Shown here piece after piece: positions 27,281 to 35,515 of a stretch of DNA of 46,428 nucleotides; within the stretch, counting starts at the first letter, position 1, and every line of letters starts with the position of its first letter. The notes under the pieces are model-generated. The model saw nothing but the letters and a program-made list of their open reading frames with translations. It searched no databases and had not been told where the DNA came from. Origin of the DNA: Acidobacteriota bacterium (GTDB taxonomy: Bacteria > Acidobacteriota > Terriglobia > Terriglobales > Acidobacteriaceae); NCBI GenBank assembly GCA_021804655.1, contig JAJZHE010000006.1, forward strand, positions 1-46,428. The letters run 5' to 3'. The position numbers and the translations under genes are program-made.

Positions 27281-27709
27281 ATGATTGCATCCAGCGAATG
27301 GAAACCAAATCAACCCAATCCGGAATCCTTTCTCGCTCGATCGGAATCCGGCCACACTTTCACGCTCGACACAAGCGACGAACACGCCGACGGACCCAGC
27401 CCGGTAGAGGCTGTGCTGATGGCCCTCTGCAGTTGCACTTCCGTCGATGTCATCAGCATCCTGCAAAAAAAGCGCGAGCCTTTGCAGGGATTAACCGTCA
27501 CCGCGCACGCCGAGCGTCGCCAGGAGCATCCGCGTTCCTTTCAAACCATCCGTCTGGTCTACCGCGCCTATGGCAAGCTCAGCCGCAAAGCGGTGGAAGA
27601 CGCCGTGGCACTGTCGAAAAACAAATACTGCTCCGTCTCCGCAATGTTGTCAGGGACTGCATCGATCCATGCAGAAATTGAATTGGACGAAAGTCAACCG
27701 CTCCCCTGA
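27281..27709 (+). CDS. OsmC-family peroxiredoxin-like protein
   Basis: A 142-residue OsmC/Ohr-fold protein. Members reduce organic hydroperoxides through two conserved cysteines, seen here in ALCSCTSVDVISIL (about residue 50) and KNKYCSVSAML (about residue 117). The family substrate varies, and this one looks more like the YhfA/OsmC general branch than the organic-hydroperoxide-resistance protein Ohr. GGAG lies about nine bases before the ATG. Part of the aroB-ubiE-CDF-osmC-PASTA run; the link to the metal exporter could be a shared stress role, but this is only inferred. Confidence 0.87.
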   Translation: MIASSEWKPNQPNPESFLARSESGHTFTLDTSDEHADGPSPVEAVLMALCSCTSVDVISILQKKREPLQGLTVTAHAERRQEHPRSFQTIRLVYRAYGKLSRKAVEDAVALSKNKYCSVSAMLSGTASIHAEIELDESQPLP

Positions 27710-27727
27710 AGCGACAAAGAGTCCACC

Positions 27728-28516
27728 ATGTCGATCCGCGCATTTCGCAATGTATTTCAGGCTGTATTGCTAATGGCCGCACTGGTGGCCACCAGCCTGC
27801 TGTTTGCCGTACTCACCATGCACTTTGCCATTCACGGAGCTGAGGTTCGTGTCCCTTCGCTGCGTGGCATGACGCTGGAAGAAGCACGCAGCGAGACTGC
27901 AGGACTGGACCTGAATCTGGCAGTCGATCACAGCTACTACTCCACCGACGTCGCCTCCGGACACATCGTCAGTCAGTCTCCCGCGCCCGGAACCGTAGTG
28001 CGTCGTGAGTGGCAGGTCCGAGTTTCCCAAAGTCTAGGCCCGCAGCGCGTGGAAGTTCCCGCGGTTGTCGGAGAGCAGGAGCGGACTGCGATGATGGCTT
28101 TGCGCAGCAACGGTCTTCAATCCAGCGCCACCGCGCATCTTCCGAATGATACCGACCAGGCGGGCACCGTTCTGGCTCAGGATCCGCCCGCAAAAGCGCT
28201 CGGCATCGAACAGCCCTCCGTACAACTGCTGGTTGCTGTGGCCGATCCAGGCGAAGCGAATGGCTTCGTCATGCCTGATTTCACAGGCATGGCATTCAAC
28301 AACGTCCGTTCAACACTGGCAAAGGTCGGCATCCAGATTGCGCCGCTTCGATGGCTCGATACTCCCGTGCAGAGTGTCCCCGCGGTCCAGATGCAGGCCG
28401 ATATACCTGCGCCGGTTCATCCTCTCGTGCTGCCTGGCTCCATCGTCCATCAGGAGCCACCGGCCGGCTCCCGCGTTGCTGTCGGGGATACTATTTCTCT
28501 CACCGTTGCGCATTAA
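27728..28516 (+). CDS. Membrane-anchored protein with three PASTA domains
   Basis: A 262-residue protein with one N-terminal transmembrane helix (about residues 10-35) and three PASTA repeats outside the membrane (about 40-105, 106-175 and 178-262), each with the VPxxxGxxxxxA opening and a final QxPxxGxxV segment (QSPAPGTVV, QDPPAKALG, QEPPAGSRV). PASTA domains bind peptidoglycan fragments and usually sit on Ser/Thr kinases or penicillin-binding proteins; here no kinase or transpeptidase domain is attached. It is the last gene of the aroB operon. Its TAA stop is the first triplet of the palindromic element at 28514-28629. Role probably cell-wall sensing or binding. Confidence 0.87.
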   Translation: MSIRAFRNVFQAVLLMAALVATSLLFAVLTMHFAIHGAEVRVPSLRGMTLEEARSETAGLDLNLAVDHSYYSTDVASGHIVSQSPAPGTVVRREWQVRVSQSLGPQRVEVPAVVGEQERTAMMALRSNGLQSSATAHLPNDTDQAGTVLAQDPPAKALGIEQPSVQLLVAVADPGEANGFVMPDFTGMAFNNVRSTLAKVGIQIAPLRWLDTPVQSVPAVQMQADIPAPVHPLVLPGSIVHQEPPAGSRVAVGDTISLTVAH

Positions 28517-28629
28517 GGCACTTTCCGGAATACTGCGAACTTTCCGAAGTTCATGAGGGTGGATTTTTCTTGAGGAAAAATCCAATCCGCAGAATGGTCT
28601 TGGTCTACACCTTTCCGGAAAATGCTCTA
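28514..28629. repeat. Palindromic MITE/REP-like element
   Basis: About 116 bases with matching inverted ends: GCACTTTCCGGAA (28518-28530) and the reverse complement GCATTTTCCGGAA (28613-28625), 12 of 13 identical, weakly extending to 17. In the centre, GGATTTTTC (28561-28569) pairs with GAAAAATCC (28575-28583), and GAACTT-TCCG-AAGTTC (28537-28552) is another small hairpin. It fills the gap between two convergent genes and carries the stop codons of both, plus the last residues of RsmB. No flanking target duplication was found. A transcription end structure is the alternative reading. Confidence 0.5.
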
Positions 28630-30095
28630 GCATGCGGCGCAACAGACGCGTCCAACTCCAGCAGCGCCACATAGAATCCATCCACGCGCACCAGGCAATC
28701 CGCATCCAGACGCTTCGGCATCATGACAAGTGTGCCGTCGGCCTGCAACCCGCTCCGCAGCCACTCCACACCGGTCTCCGTCAACAGGCCCGTACGTTGC
28801 AATCGCGCCACTTCGTCCGCCAGTGAACGCAGCCGCCATTCCGGATGCGCAGCCATCGCCGTTGCCACCACCTGCGCGTTTTCTTCCGGCTCCAGCGAGC
28901 ATGTCGAATAGACAATGCGCCGACTGGACGCACACATCGCCGCCGCCAGCAACGCACTCTGGCGCTCCGCGTACGGCAACAAATCTTTCTCCGACAACCG
29001 ATGACGAATCTCTGGATTGCGTCCCAGCGTCCCGGTTCCACTGCACGGAGCATCCACCAGAACCATATCCCAATGGCACGCCCGCTGCTGCGCAATCCAC
29101 TCCACGGCATCGGCGTGATGCGCAGCAATGCGCCGTGTCCATGGCAAGGCAGAGATCGCGGCAAGCCTCTGCCGCATCGCCTCCAGACGCGGCAGGCTTG
29201 CATCGCACGCATCGATCTCCGCCTCCGGATTCCGTTCCGCCAGGATCATCGTCTTGCCACCCGGCGCCGCGCAGCAATCGAGAATCCGCTTGCCGTGCCC
29301 CGCCAGTTCCGCAACCAATTGCGACCCCTCGTCCTGAACGCGCGCTCGCCCGCTGCGCAACAGCTCCGCAACCCTGGAATCACCGGCGCTCAGTCGCACG
29401 GCGCAGCGCAGCAGTTGCCCATCGACCTTCACAGCGGCATCGGCTTGCAGTTCGACTCCTGCATTCGCATCCACCAACCGCAAGTGCGTCTCCGGCTGCT
29501 GCTGGCCATGCGCACACAGCAGCTTTGCCTGCTCCAGTCCATAATGCTTCACCCATCGCGCAACCATCCACTCCGGATGTGCCGCCGCCAGTTCTGCCTC
29601 ATCCCTCGCAGAGTCCGCATCGGGAAGCCCGCGCGCGCCTGCCGCAATCCTGCGCAGCACCGCATTCACCATCCTCGACGCATGCGCATGGCCTGCCGAA
29701 CGGCACAAGGCCACGCTTTCTCCAATCGCAGCATGATCCGGAATCCTGTCCATTCCAAGCAACTGAAATGCGCCCAAACGAAGCGCAATCCGAACCGCCG
29801 GATCGAGCTTTGCCGCAGGTCGCGACAGATATGCGCGAATGCGCCGATCCAACAGAATCTGCCAGCGCAACACGCCCATCACCAGCGCAGTGGCCAGATC
29901 GCGATCCTGCGCGCTCAAGCGCTCCACGCGCGCCCCGCGCAGCAGATCGTCCGCGTGATCCCGGGAACTCTCCAGCCTCAGCAGGAGGTGAAAAGCGGCT
30001 GTGCGCGCAGGCGCGCTCTTCATCGATCCTGTTCCATGATTCAGGCTGGCTTCGAGAATCAAATCACCCCTGGCGCCGCCGCGTGACTTCGCCAT
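28605..30095 (-). CDS. rsmB: 16S rRNA (cytosine-5) methyltransferase, RsmB/Sun family
   Basis: Methylates C967 of 16S rRNA using SAM. Of 496 residues, the N-terminal part (about 25-160) is a NusB-like RNA-binding domain, and the C-terminal part (about 220-485) is the methyltransferase. Seen: the SAM site LDCCAAPGGKTMILAE, then the two catalytic cysteines in VDAPCSGTGTLGRNPEIRHR and YSTCSLEPEEN. The ATG at 30095 abuts the fmt stop; an ATG 24 codons later (30023, MKSAPARTAAF) matches the usual family N-terminus better and may be the true start. The very end (about five residues and the stop) lies within the palindromic element. Confidence 0.93.
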   Translation of the reverse strand: MAKSRGGARGDLILEASLNHGTGSMKSAPARTAAFHLLLRLESSRDHADDLLRGARVERLSAQDRDLATALVMGVLRWQILLDRRIRAYLSRPAAKLDPAVRIALRLGAFQLLGMDRIPDHAAIGESVALCRSAGHAHASRMVNAVLRRIAAGARGLPDADSARDEAELAAAHPEWMVARWVKHYGLEQAKLLCAHGQQQPETHLRLVDANAGVELQADAAVKVDGQLLRCAVRLSAGDSRVAELLRSGRARVQDEGSQLVAELAGHGKRILDCCAAPGGKTMILAERNPEAEIDACDASLPRLEAMRQRLAAISALPWTRRIAAHHADAVEWIAQQRACHWDMVLVDAPCSGTGTLGRNPEIRHRLSEKDLLPYAERQSALLAAAMCASSRRIVYSTCSLEPEENAQVVATAMAAHPEWRLRSLADEVARLQRTGLLTETGVEWLRSGLQADGTLVMMPKRLDADCLVRVDGFYVALLELDASVAPHARAFSGKV

Positions 30096-31067
30096 CTACA
30101 CCTCCGAAAACGAAGCAGCATCGCCAAAGCGCGTCTCTGCGGACACTGTGGTTCCACGCAGAAATTCCTTTGCCGGAACCCGATTCCGCCCTTCCATCTG
30201 AAGCTCTTCCATCTCCAGCCACGTTCCCGCAGCGCAGGCAACCAGCAACCGCTGATCCACTGCCATCACGCGCCCTGCAACCGCCGCTCCCGCCTGCTCC
30301 GCGGGTCTCACTCGGTGCGCAATCAGCTTTTTCCCCTGCCACGTCGTAAACGCTCCCGGCCATGGCTGAAATCCTCGCCAGCGATTCCACAGTTGCGTCG
30401 CTGTATACGCGGCAAAATCCATCCGTCCGTCTTCGCGCTCCAACAGCCGCGCCACCGTTGCCTTGCTCTCATCCTGCCGCTGCGGCGCAATCGTGCCATT
30501 CGCCAACCCGGCCAGCGTCTCCACCATCAACGGCGCACCCGCCTCGGCCAACAGCGAAAAAAGCTCGACCGCCGTATGCTCCGGCGCAATCGGCATCATC
30601 TGTTGCAGCAGAATCGGCCCTGTATCCAGACCTTCGTCCAGCAGCATCGTCGTATTCCCCGTCACCGCGTCGCCCATCGCCAGCGCCCACTGAATCGGCG
30701 CCGCACCACGATGCCGCGGCAGCAGCGATCCATGCAGATTGATGCAGCCCAACCGTGGCAACCGCAACATCCATTCCGGAAGGATTCGCCCATAGGCAAC
30801 CACGACCATCGCATCCGGAGCCAACTGCTCCAGCCGCTGCTGCAAGGCTTCATTCCGGCGAATCTTTTCCGGCTGCTCCACGCTCAGCCCAAGCTGCTGT
30901 GCGTGCATCTTCACCGCCGGCGCGGTCATCGTCTGCTTGCGTCCCACCGGGCGATCCGGCTGCGTAATGACCAGCGCAATCTCATGCCCTGCGGCAAGCA
31001 GCGCATGCAGCGTGGGCACGGCAAAATCCGGTGTTCCGCAGTAGACCAGCCGCAGCGGCCTCACCAC
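30096..31067 (-). CDS. fmt: Methionyl-tRNA formyltransferase
   Basis: Adds a formyl group from 10-formyl-tetrahydrofolate to initiator Met-tRNA. 323 residues. Seen: N-terminal RLVYCGTPDFAVPTLHALL, the folate/catalytic region INLHGSLLPRHRGAAPIQWALAMGD with its His, the LDEGLDTGPILLQ motif, and a C-terminal RNA-binding domain with FQPWPGAFTTWQGKKL. It overlaps def upstream by seven bases and abuts rsmB downstream, the classical def-fmt-rsmB order for start-of-protein processing. Confidence 0.96.
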   Translation of the reverse strand: MVRPLRLVYCGTPDFAVPTLHALLAAGHEIALVITQPDRPVGRKQTMTAPAVKMHAQQLGLSVEQPEKIRRNEALQQRLEQLAPDAMVVVAYGRILPEWMLRLPRLGCINLHGSLLPRHRGAAPIQWALAMGDAVTGNTTMLLDEGLDTGPILLQQMMPIAPEHTAVELFSLLAEAGAPLMVETLAGLANGTIAPQRQDESKATVARLLEREDGRMDFAAYTATQLWNRWRGFQPWPGAFTTWQGKKLIAHRVRPAEQAGAAVAGRVMAVDQRLLVACAAGTWLEMEELQMEGRNRVPAKEFLRGTTVSAETRFGDAASFSEV

Positions 31068-31582
31068 TCGCCAGCTCGCTGCATCTTGCGGATTTTACGC
31101 AGCGCCAGATCCCGCTTCAACCCGCTGATGCGAAAGATAAACAGGACTCCATCCAGGTGATCGATCTCGTGCTGCATGCACCGCGCCAGCAGCTCTTCGC
31201 CATCCACTTCAAACCACGTCCCGTGCTCATCCTGCGCCCGCACCGTCACCGTTGCCGCACGCACCACTTTTTCGCGAATCTCGGGAAAACTCAGGCAGCC
31301 TTCTTCTTCATACAACTTGCCCGCGCGCTCGATAATCTCCGGGTTCACCAGCACCATCTTCTGCTCCGGGTCTTTGCCGCCGCTCAGGTCAATCACCGTC
31401 ACGCGCTTTGAGACGCCCACCTGCGGCGCAGCCAGCCCAATCCCCTGCGCTGCATACATCGTCTCAAACATGTCACGCACAAAACCGCGCAGCGCATCGT
31501 CAAACTCAGTCACCGGTTCACCGGGCTGTTGCAGCACCGGGTCCGGATATTTTCTGATCGTCAGGATCATCGTGCTGTCCAT
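31061..31582 (-). CDS. def: Peptide deformylase
   Basis: Iron/zinc peptidase that removes the formyl group from new polypeptides. The three family motifs are seen: GIGLAAPQVG, EEGCLSFP (metal Cys) and QHEIDHLDG (metal His residues and catalytic Glu). About 173 residues from the ATG at 31582, which has GAGG five bases upstream; the ATG four codons later (31570, MILTIRKYPDPVL) gives the usual family N-terminus and is also possible. A reading from 31672 would add unrelated residues inside aroC. The C-terminal extension after the last motif is basic. Confidence 0.95.
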   Translation of the reverse strand: MDSTMILTIRKYPDPVLQQPGEPVTEFDDALRGFVRDMFETMYAAQGIGLAAPQVGVSKRVTVIDLSGGKDPEQKMVLVNPEIIERAGKLYEEEGCLSFPEIREKVVRAATVTVRAQDEHGTWFEVDGEELLARCMQHEIDHLDGVLFIFRISGLKRDLALRKIRKMQRAGEW

Positions 31583-31601
31583 TCCTGCCTCGGCGCTCCC
31601 G

Positions 31602-32780
31602 TCAGAATCTGCGAATCTGATCGAGATAGCCTTCGTAATTGCGCTGCAACTCCAGCGCAGAATCTCCGCCAAATTTTGCCAGCACCTGCTGCGCGATCAC
31701 AAATGCGACCATCGCCTCCGCTGCCACCCCGGCCGCCGGCACCACACAGATATCCGAGCGTTCATAGCTGGCCGCCGTCGCCTCGCGCGTATCAAAACGC
31801 ACCGATGCAAGCGGCTTGCGCAACGTCGAGATCGGCTTCAGATATCCGCGCACAATCACGTCTTCGCCATTGCTGATGCCGCCTTCGATTCCGCCCGCGT
31901 TGTTCTGGTGGCGAACGAAGCGCGTAGGGCGATCGCCCGCATCCTCCGCATAGTGAATGGCATCATGAACCGCCGAGCCAAAGCTCTCCGCCGCCGTCAC
32001 GCCGCGGCCAATCTCCACCGCCTTCACCGCCTGCAAGCTCATCACCGCCCACGCAAGCAGTCCATCCAGACGCTCATCCCAGTTGGCAAACGTGCCCACA
32101 CCTGCGGGCAAACCATGCACCACCACTTCAAAGACGCCGCCAACCGTGTCGCCCGTGCGCGCGCATTCAGCCACTTCCTCGCGCATCCTTGCTTCCGTCT
32201 CCGCATCCACGCAGCTCAACAGCACTTCGTCCTTGCGCGAGACCGCGACAATCTCTTCCCACGCTGCGGCGCGGCTCAGCTCCACGCGACCCACGCGGAT
32301 CACATGACTGGCAACTTCAATCCCCAGATGCCGCAGCAGCAGCTTGGCAAACGCGCCCGCGGCCACGCGCGACGTGGACTCCCGCGCTGAAGCTCGCTCC
32401 AGCACATAGCGCGCATCGGCAAAGTTATATTTCAGCGCCCCCGGCAGGTCCGCATGGCCTGGCCGAGGCGACTCCACAGCCTGATGCTTCTCCGCATCCC
32501 CCGCATCAACTGGAAGTTTTTCCTCCCAGTTTTTCCAGTCGCGATTCGCAATCTCGATCGCAATGGGAGCGCCAATCGTCTTGCCATGCCGCACGCCAGA
32601 GAGCACATGCGCCTTGTCCGTCTCGATCTTCATGCGACCGCCCCGCCCAAAACCCTGCTGGCGGCGCCAAAGCTCACGGTTCACAAACTCAAGATCAACC
32701 GGAATTCCCGCAGGGACTCCCGAAAGAAGCGCAATCAGTGCCTCGCCGTGCGATTCGCCGGCTGTTTCCATTCGCAGCAT
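31602..32780 (-). CDS. aroC: Chorismate synthase
   Basis: FMN-dependent lyase turning EPSP into chorismate, the end of the shikimate pathway. 392 residues from the ATG at 32780 (MLRMETAGESHG), the conserved family start; an extension to 32840 is not supported. Seen: RRQQGFGRGGRMKIE, SGVRHGKTIGAPIA, RPGHADLPGALKY, RASARESTSRVAAGA, and QNNAGGIEGGISNGEDV. It lies 19 bases before def and 38 after the EVE-domain gene, probably in the same transcript. With aroB near by it suggests loose clustering of shikimate genes. Confidence 0.96.
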   Translation of the reverse strand: MLRMETAGESHGEALIALLSGVPAGIPVDLEFVNRELWRRQQGFGRGGRMKIETDKAHVLSGVRHGKTIGAPIAIEIANRDWKNWEEKLPVDAGDAEKHQAVESPRPGHADLPGALKYNFADARYVLERASARESTSRVAAGAFAKLLLRHLGIEVASHVIRVGRVELSRAAAWEEIVAVSRKDEVLLSCVDAETEARMREEVAECARTGDTVGGVFEVVVHGLPAGVGTFANWDERLDGLLAWAVMSLQAVKAVEIGRGVTAAESFGSAVHDAIHYAEDAGDRPTRFVRHQNNAGGIEGGISNGEDVIVRGYLKPISTLRKPLASVRFDTREATAASYERSDICVVPAAGVAAEAMVAFVIAQQVLAKFGGDSALELQRNYEGYLDQIRRF

Positions 32781-32818
32781 ATCTTTCGATTGTAACGAAA
32801 CACCGTCCCGCTGTGCGC

Positions 32819-33199
32819 TCAGTCCAGGAACCACGCCCACTGCTCAGCCGTCAGCGGAACCACCGACAATCGCCCAATGATGACCAGCGGCGACTGCGCA
32901 AACAGCGGATTCGCCTTGATGGCCGCCAGATTTTTGGGCTGCCGCAGTTTTTTCCCCACCTTCACGCGCACCACCGGCACCTTCGGGTCTTTCGGATCGA
33001 CGCTCAGCACCGTGCCGGTTCCCACCGCGCATCGCTCATCGCCCGTATGATAGAAAATCCACCGCGCCCCGGCCTTCATCTCGCGCAGATATTTCACCGC
33101 CTGGGGATTCGTCACACCGTCCCAGATTGTCTCCCCATCGCGTTCAAAATCCGCAAAGGAATACACGCCCGGTTCCGTCTTGAAGAGAAAATATGTCAT
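32819..33199 (-). CDS. EVE-domain protein
   Basis: A 126-residue single-domain protein of the PUA-like EVE family (thymocyte nuclear protein 1 type). Seen: N-terminal YFLFKTEPGVYSFADFERDGETIWDGVTNPQA, the ARWIFYHTGDERCAVGTGTV core, and the C-terminal PLTAEQWAWFLD. EVE domains bind modified bases in DNA or RNA; its job here is unknown. The start is set at the ATG 33199 by family N-terminus; an in-frame extension to 33271 would overlap the GH18 gene. It sits 19 bases after the GH18 gene and 38 before aroC. Confidence 0.88.
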   Translation of the reverse strand: MTYFLFKTEPGVYSFADFERDGETIWDGVTNPQAVKYLREMKAGARWIFYHTGDERCAVGTGTVLSVDPKDPKVPVVRVKVGKKLRQPKNLAAIKANPLFAQSPLVIIGRLSVVPLTAEQWAWFLD

Positions 33200-33218
33200 G
33201 CCCGCTTCGTCTCCTGCT

Positions 33219-34280
33219 TCATTGTGCACGATCCGGCAGCGTTTGCCATATCTTTGGATCCTCTGATCCAAGAACCCAGGCGCAAAAGCCCTTCAAACCA
33301 TACTGATTCACCAGTCCGGCACGCTCCTGGAACGCCTTCGCATCGGTGAAGTAGACCCACTCCCGCATCTGCTGCCGATAAAAATAAAAATACGGCGTAT
33401 GATCTTCCGCATCCCACTCCACCTTGCCCGCGCGATAGCTCGCCGCCAGTTGCAGCGCATGCGGAGCGCTGATCTCGTCCGCCGTCAACTGCGGAGACTC
33501 GCCATCCTGGCTTTGCTCCGGACTGTCCGCATACCAGCGATAGCCATACAGCGGAATCCCCAGCAGCAGCTTATCCTTCGGAACCACTTTCAGCGCATAC
33601 TTCACATTTTCATTCGTCCACTGCCATCCAGCAACCGGCCCCGGCATCGTCCAGCGCGTGTGCTGGTCATAGGTCATCAGGCAGATCATATCCGCCGATT
33701 TCCCCAACGCGGCCAGGTCATAGGCCCCGCGCCATTCACGAAAGATCCACGCTTCAAAGCCATCCTTCGCCGTCACGTATCCGGGAGCATTCGGAACCAC
33801 CGCAACGCTGAGCTGAAATCCCGCCGAATGCAGCGCCGCCGCGGATCGCGCCACCAGATCGGTCAGCAGGTCGCGATCGGTCCAGTAGATATGCTCGAAG
33901 TCGATCTGAAAACCCGTGTAGCCATGCGCTTTGCACTCGCGAATCATCGCATCGTTCATGCGCGTCTGGGCGATGGGACTGCTTGCCAGGTCGCGAAAGA
34001 CATCGGTGTCGAAGAGCGACACAATCGGCATCACGCCAACCTTTCGTTGCTGCGCCAGGCGCATCACCTCCGGCTTCGCTCCGCCGGAAAGCAGACCATC
34101 CCCATCCACCTGATACCAGGTCGGCACCAGCAGATCGATCTTCGCCGCATGCGCTTCAAACGACTGCGACGCTGCCTCGCTGTCGTCCATATAAAACAGT
34201 CGCAGCGGCTGGGCTGAAACCACAAAACCGGAGAAGACAACTGCCCATGCGACAAGAAAACATCGGACGATATTCTTCAA
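33219..34280 (-). CDS. Secreted GH18-family glycoside hydrolase (chitinase/YaaH-like)
   Basis: A 353-residue exported protein with a family 18 TIM barrel. It starts with TTG at 34280, with GGAGG six bases upstream, and has a signal peptide cut near VVSAQP (residue 24). The catalytic motif reads GFQIDFEH: the catalytic Glu and the Asp two before it are kept, while the first two Asp of the chitinase DxxDxDxE pattern are not, as in the spore-cortex-lytic YaaH/SleL subgroup. MTYDQH and GIPLYGYRW are the other GH18 marks. Substrate may be chitin oligomers, peptidoglycan or related GlcNAc polymers. Divergent (107 bases) from the amino-sugar SIS gene, supporting an amino-sugar role. Confidence 0.87.
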   Translation of the reverse strand: MKNIVRCFLVAWAVVFSGFVVSAQPLRLFYMDDSEAASQSFEAHAAKIDLLVPTWYQVDGDGLLSGGAKPEVMRLAQQRKVGVMPIVSLFDTDVFRDLASSPIAQTRMNDAMIRECKAHGYTGFQIDFEHIYWTDRDLLTDLVARSAAALHSAGFQLSVAVVPNAPGYVTAKDGFEAWIFREWRGAYDLAALGKSADMICLMTYDQHTRWTMPGPVAGWQWTNENVKYALKVVPKDKLLLGIPLYGYRWYADSPEQSQDGESPQLTADEISAPHALQLAASYRAGKVEWDAEDHTPYFYFYRQQMREWVYFTDAKAFQERAGLVNQYGLKGFCAWVLGSEDPKIWQTLPDRAQ

Positions 34281-34387
34281 CTCAATCCTCCACGCGCCAT
34301 CGTTTGTACAGAATTTTTATCCCTGTCGTTCGATTTAGATGCGAAGATTCCTTTGACAGTACCGCCGCTGCGAACAAAAATGGATGG

Positions 34388-35515
34388 ATGCCCACCTACG
34401 CGCACGCCATGTTGCGGGAAATCCATGAGCAACCCGATGCCGCGCGCCGCACTCTTGCGCTTTATTGCGACGCAGAAAGTCTGCGCCGCGATGCCTGGCA
34501 GCCTGTTCGCGACAGCTTCAGCGCCTCGGTTCCTGTCGTCATCGCGGCCAGCGGATCCAGCCGTCACAGCGGGCTCGCAGCGGAGATCATGCTGGAAGAT
34601 CTCGCCGCGGCCACCGTCGATGTCGAATACGCCAGCGAGTATGCAACGCGACCGCTCAGTGCGTCCGTCGGCGGCTCGCTCATCACCCTCTCTCAATCCG
34701 GAGAAACCTCGGACACTCTGGCAGCCTTGCGCCTCGCGCGTTCCCGCGGACTGCGCACCCTTGCCATCACCAACCATGCGGCTTCCACGCTCGCCACGGA
34801 GGCTTCCGTTTCGCTTCCGCTGGCTGCCGGGCCGGAACTCGCCATCCCGGCCACCAAAAGTTTTCTTTGTCAGTTGATCGTGCTCTCGCTGCTCACGCTC
34901 CATGAAGCGCAGCAGCGGCAGACGCTCACGCCCGCGCAGATTGCCGCGCGTCTTGCCGAGCTTCACGCGCTGCCCGACCTTCTGGCCGCGCAACTGGACC
35001 CCTGGCAGGCCAGTGTCACCGCCATCGCGGGCAGATATCAGGACGCTCAAACCTTCCTCTATCTCGGACGCGGAATCCATTACGCCATCGCGCGCGAAGG
35101 CGCTTTGAAGCTGAAGGAGTCCGCCTACGTCCACGCCGAGGCGTATCCCTCCGGCGAACTCCGCCACGGCCCCAATGCGCTCGTCAGCGATACGGTTCCT
35201 CTGGTCGTCCTGGCCACCGTCGATCCTGACCTGGAAGACTCCGTGCTCCGCTATCGGAAGACGCTCCAGACGCTCACGGAGCTTCGTACGCAGCAGGCGC
35301 GCGTTATCGCCATCGCCAACCGCGACGATGACGCCGTACGCTCACGAGCCACCGATTGCATCTTCGTTGAGCCGCTCAGCGAATATCTCCTGCCTGCCGC
35401 CGAGGTCGTTCCCCTGCAAATCTTCGCCTATCAGATGGCCCTTGCGCGCGGCATCGACATGGATCATCCACGCCACCTGCAGAAAGCCGTCATTGAACAG
35501 GGAGAATCCAGGTGA
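34388..35515 (+). CDS. SIS-domain glucosamine-6-phosphate deaminase/isomerase (GlmS isomerase-like, NagB-II type)
   Basis: A 375-residue protein equal to the isomerase half of GlmS, with two SIS domains (about 30-180 and 205-350) and no glutaminase domain. Seen: MLREIHEQPDAARRTL, SGSSRHSGLAAEIMLEDL, SQSGETSDTLAALRLAR, ATKSFLCQLI, then the active-site Glu and His in LKLKESAYVHAEAYPSGELRHGP, and the final DMDHPRHLQKAV with the ring-opening Lys. Without the glutaminase domain such proteins usually deaminate glucosamine-6-P to fructose-6-P (NagB-II). The start was chosen at 34388; no good ribosome site is seen. Its stop overlaps the start of a sugar porter gene (GTGA), so uptake and catabolism are coupled. 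Confidence 0.87.
   Translation: MPTYAHAMLREIHEQPDAARRTLALYCDAESLRRDAWQPVRDSFSASVPVVIAASGSSRHSGLAAEIMLEDLAAATVDVEYASEYATRPLSASVGGSLITLSQSGETSDTLAALRLARSRGLRTLAITNHAASTLATEASVSLPLAAGPELAIPATKSFLCQLIVLSLLTLHEAQQRQTLTPAQIAARLAELHALPDLLAAQLDPWQASVTAIAGRYQDAQTFLYLGRGIHYAIAREGALKLKESAYVHAEAYPSGELRHGPNALVSDTVPLVVLATVDPDLEDSVLRYRKTLQTLTELRTQQARVIAIANRDDDAVRSRATDCIFVEPLSEYLLPAAEVVPLQIFAYQMALARGIDMDHPRHLQKAVIEQGESR

Noticed and set aside
25836-27308. 490-residue minus-strand frame opposite the CDF gene
   Set aside because: The plus-strand gene has intact metal-binding motifs; the opposite frame has none.
28730-30349. 539-residue plus-strand frame opposite rsmB and fmt
   Set aside because: Extremely Pro/Ser/Ala/Arg-rich, no motif, and covers two clear minus-strand enzymes.
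34353-34358. TTGACA upstream of the SIS gene as a -35 box
   Set aside because: With normal spacing the -10 and transcript start would fall at or beyond the chosen start codon, and no good -10 follows.
34353-34877. Frame beginning with MTVPPLRTK in front of the SIS gene
   Set aside because: It lies in another frame of the SIS gene and shows no SIS motif; the frame from 34388 carries all the active-site motifs.
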